DNA from: Micromonospora sp. HK10
Lineage (GTDB): Bacteria > Actinomycetota > Actinomycetes > Mycobacteriales > Micromonosporaceae
Direction: 5' to 3'
DNA length: 33,026 nt
NCBI RefSeq assembly: GCF_000982955.1
Contig: NZ_KQ058686.1
Coordinates: forward strand, 1-33,026
The position numbers and the translations under genes were made by a program. The notes beneath the pieces were generated by a model. It made no database searches. It saw only the letters and a list, made by a program, of their open reading frames with translations, and had not been told where the DNA came from. Shown piece by piece: positions 30,568 through 33,026 of this stretch (position 1 is the stretch's first letter; every line of letters starts with the position of its first letter).

Positions 30568-30598
30568 GCCGGCCCGCCCGACCAAGCTGGAGCGCCGC

Positions 30599-33026
30599 AT
30601 GTCTTCCCCGCACCCGACCGCCGACCCGACCGCCACCGTGGCCGAGCGGCTCACCGCCGCCGCGACCCTGCCGGAACGGCTCGCCACCGCCCCGCCCGAG
30701 CAGCCGCACCCCGGCGACCGTGCCCGGTGGCGGCTGTCCCGCTGGCGTACCGGCGGCGCGTTCGCCGGCGACGCCGACTGGCACCGTCGGCTGGCCGCCG
30801 ACGGCCTGGACGAGCAGGTGCTGCTGGCGCTCCTGGACGAGTCCCCGGCCCGGCTCGCCGCCCGCCTCGGCCGGCCCCCGGCGTGGGTCAGCGACCTGCT
30901 GGCCGGCTACCGTGCCGCGCCGGCCGCGCCGATCGAACCCGAGGCGCTGCCCGGCCGGCCGCTGGACGCGGCACTGGTCCTGGTGGGCCCGCTGGTCGCC
31001 GCGGCCCGGGCCCGGGTCGCCGGGCAGGCCCGGGAACTCGCCGCCACCGCGCCCGACCTGATCCCGCCCGACGCCGACCGGCTCGGCCTCACCGGGCTCC
31101 TCGACGAACTGGTCGTGCTGCTCAGCCGGGCCGTCGTCCTCGAACTCAACATCGACCGGCTCCGCGGCGCGTCCGCCGGCGCGACCACCCGGGACCGTTT
31201 CGCCGCCTTCTTCCGCCGGCACGCGACGCCCGACGCCGCACTCACCCTGCTGGCCGACTACCCGGTGCTGGCCCGGCAGGCCGACGAGCTGATCCGCGAC
31301 TGGGCCGACCGCACCGTCGAGTTCCTCACCCGGCTGTGCCGGGACGCCGACCTGCTCGGCGCGACGTTCCACGGCGACGTCCGGCCCGGCCGGCTGACCG
31401 GGATCCGGGAGACCGGCGATCCGCACCGGGCCGGCCGCCGGGTGCTGGTGGCCACCTTCGACAGTGGCCTGCGGCTGGTCTACAAGCCCCGCCCGGTCAC
31501 CGTGGAGGCCCGCTTCCAGTCCCTGCTGGACTGGCTCAACCGGCACGGCGCCGACCTGCACACCTTCACCGTGCTGCCGCGCGGCGCGCACGGCTGGGCC
31601 GAGTACGTGGTCGAGAGCACACCGGACGCACCGGACGGCCACCGCCGCTTCGCCCGCCGCTTCGGGGCGCTGCTGGCCCTGCTCCAGGCCCTCGGCGCGA
31701 CCGACTGCCACCGGGAGAACGTGCTCGGCCACGGCGAGCACCCGGTCCTGGTCGACCTGGAGACGGTGTTCACCCCGGCGGTCACCCGCGCGGCCGCCGC
31801 CCGTGCCGGCGACGCCATCGCCGACTCGGTCCTCGCGGTCGGGCTGCTGCCCCGGGCCGACGACGCGGCCGCCCCCGCCGCCGACAGCTGCACCTGCTCC
31901 GCCTGGCAGGGCGAGGGCACCGACGAGATGCGGTTGGGCGGGCCCGAGCACCGCCACGACCACGCCGCGCCGACCGCCGGCGCGGCCGACCAGGTCGCCG
32001 CCGACCTGCCGCAGGTGCTCGCCGGCTTCGACGGCATGTACCGCCTGCTCACCACGCTGCGCGGCGCGCTGCTCGCCCCGGACGGCCCGCTGGCCGCGTT
32101 CGCCGGCGACGAGATCCGGGTGGTGCTCCGGCCCACCCGGACCTACCTGCGACTGCGCGACGCCGCGCTGCACACCGACGCGGTGCAGGACGGCCTGGAC
32201 GCCGAGCGGCTGCGGGACTGGCTCTGGTCGGGCACCGCCGAACTGCCGCTGCTCGCCGCCACCGTGGCCGCCGAACGCGCCGACCTGGCCCGCCGGGACG
32301 TGCCGATCTTCACCACCACGGTGGCCTCGCGGGACCTGTGGACCAGCGCCGGGCGGCGGCTGCCCGGCCTGCTGGCCCGTTCCGGCCTCGACGAGGCGCG
32401 GCGCCGGCTGGCCCGGCTGGACGAGGCCGACCTGGCCCGGCAACGCTGGCTGGTCCAGGCCGCCTACGCCGCCCAGCTCGACCCCGCCGACGCCCCGCAC
32501 GCGCGGGTCCGCTGGCGGCTCGCCGACCAGCCGCCCGCCCGGGTGCCCGGGCCGGACGCGTACCTGGCCGCCGCGGCCGAGGTGGCCGAGACGGTCGCCG
32601 GCCTGGCCGGTCCGGGCGCAGAACCGACCTGGTTCGCCCTCACGCCCGGCCCGGGCGGGCCGGAGCGGCTCGCCCCGGCGCCGCTCGGTCCCCACCTGTA
32701 CGACGGCGTGGCCGGCGTGGCGCTCTTCCTGGCCCACGCCGGCCGGCACACCGGCGAGCACCGGTTCACCGACCTGGCCGAACGCGCCGCCGCCGGGCTC
32801 GCCGGCCGGATCCTGAACCGGGCGGTGGCCGACCACCGGATCGGCGCCTTCACCGGCTGGGGCGGCCTGGTGTACACCTTCGCCCACCTCGGCGCGCTCT
32901 GGCGCACCCGCCGCTTCGAACCGGTCGTCGACGCGGCGCTGGACCGCGTCATCGCCCTGGCCGGCGTCGAGCAGACCGCCGACCTGGTCGACGGGCACGC
33001 CGGCGCGGTCCTCGCGGTGGCCCGCG
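30599..33026 (+). CDS. lanM: class II lanthipeptide synthetase LanM (3' end outside window)
   Basis: The frame is open from ATG 30599, which has a GGAG site, to the window edge, giving 809 residues of an enzyme that is usually about 1000. LanM proteins dehydrate Ser/Thr by phosphorylation and elimination, then cyclize with Cys. The dehydratase domain (DUF4135) is visible: GDPHRAGRRVLVATF, VYKPR with Lys296, ATDCHRENVLGHG with Asp369, His371 and Asn374, and VDLETVF with Asp386 and Glu388; these match the kinase-like active site. The LanC-like cyclase starts near residue 700 (PHLYDGVAGVALFLAHAGRH). The zinc ligands of the cyclase would lie beyond the window, so cyclase integrity is untested. 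It is the natural partner of the precursor directly upstream. Confidence 0.95.
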   Translation, partial: MSSPHPTADPTATVAERLTAAATLPERLATAPPEQPHPGDRARWRLSRWRTGGAFAGDADWHRRLAADGLDEQVLLALLDESPARLAARLGRPPAWVSDLLAGYRAAPAAPIEPEALPGRPLDAALVLVGPLVAAARARVAGQARELAATAPDLIPPDADRLGLTGLLDELVVLLSRAVVLELNIDRLRGASAGATTRDRFAAFFRRHATPDAALTLLADYPVLARQADELIRDWADRTVEFLTRLCRDADLLGATFHGDVRPGRLTGIRETGDPHRAGRRVLVATFDSGLRLVYKPRPVTVEARFQSLLDWLNRHGADLHTFTVLPRGAHGWAEYVVESTPDAPDGHRRFARRFGALLALLQALGATDCHRENVLGHGEHPVLVDLETVFTPAVTRAAAARAGDAIADSVLAVGLLPRADDAAAPAADSCTCSAWQGEGTDEMRLGGPEHRHDHAAPTAGAADQVAADLPQVLAGFDGMYRLLTTLRGALLAPDGPLAAFAGDEIRVVLRPTRTYLRLRDAALHTDAVQDGLDAERLRDWLWSGTAELPLLAATVAAERADLARRDVPIFTTTVASRDLWTSAGRRLPGLLARSGLDEARRRLARLDEADLARQRWLVQAAYAAQLDPADAPHARVRWRLADQPPARVPGPDAYLAAAAEVAETVAGLAGPGAEPTWFALTPGPGGPERLAPAPLGPHLYDGVAGVALFLAHAGRHTGEHRFTDLAERAAAGLAGRILNRAVADHRIGAFTGWGGLVYTFAHLGALWRTRRFEPVVDAALDRVIALAGVEQTADLVDGHAGAVLAVAR

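Overview
The window is very GC-rich actinobacterial DNA. Codon third positions are almost all G or C, GTG starts are frequent, and the gene families (large signal-bearing S8 protease, LAL/LuxR regulator, class II lanthipeptide genes, many orphan regulators) fit a Micromonosporaceae chromosome, most likely Micromonospora or a close relative. The genus is an inference from style and gene content. No rRNA, tRNA, CRISPR array, insertion sequence or integrase was seen. The window cuts a gene at each end.

Layout. 1-4.8 kb: tail of a DUF305-like protein, a DUF1772 membrane protein divergent from an AraC regulator, a 14-TM-type DHA2 drug exporter and a short-chain dehydrogenase. 4.9-9.4 kb: a GNAT acetyltransferase and a GAF-SpoIIE phosphatase on the minus strand, then an L,D-transpeptidase lipoprotein and a DUF2804 protein on the plus strand. 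9.5-12.9 kb: a tight PadR / ABC ATPase / FtsX permease operon with ATGA overlaps. 13.0-17.6 kb: a hotdog thioesterase, a two-component pair (NarL-type regulator and HisKA_3 kinase), a DUF1905 protein, a VOC protein with a small AraC regulator, and an S-adenosyl methyltransferase of the SAV2177/DUF574 type. 17.9-27.3 kb: a fused ABC exporter, then a 1468-residue secreted subtilisin-like protease flanked by two paralogous orphan winged-helix regulators, and a diacylglycerol kinase-like lipid kinase. 27.4-33.0 kb: a LAL-type LuxR regulator divergent from a class II lanthipeptide precursor (lanA) and its synthetase (lanM, running off the end).

How the parts work together. The most interesting part is the right end. 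A 60-residue precursor has a mersacidin/lichenicidin-type leader ending in a double glycine and a 16-residue core with exactly four Thr followed by four Cys. It lies 87 nt upstream of a LanM whose dehydratase motifs are visible. Two consecutive strong hairpins separate precursor and synthetase and could set the ratio of the two. The LAL regulator transcribed away from lanA is a candidate controller, although nothing in the sequence proves it.

A second theme is transcription architecture. Nine genes have a TANNNT hexamer 6-8 nt before the start codon and no Shine-Dalgarno sequence, which points to leaderless mRNAs. Most other genes have clear Shine-Dalgarno sequences and no such hexamer. Perfect inverted repeats mark several gene ends, and tandem repeats sit at or inside several 3' ends.
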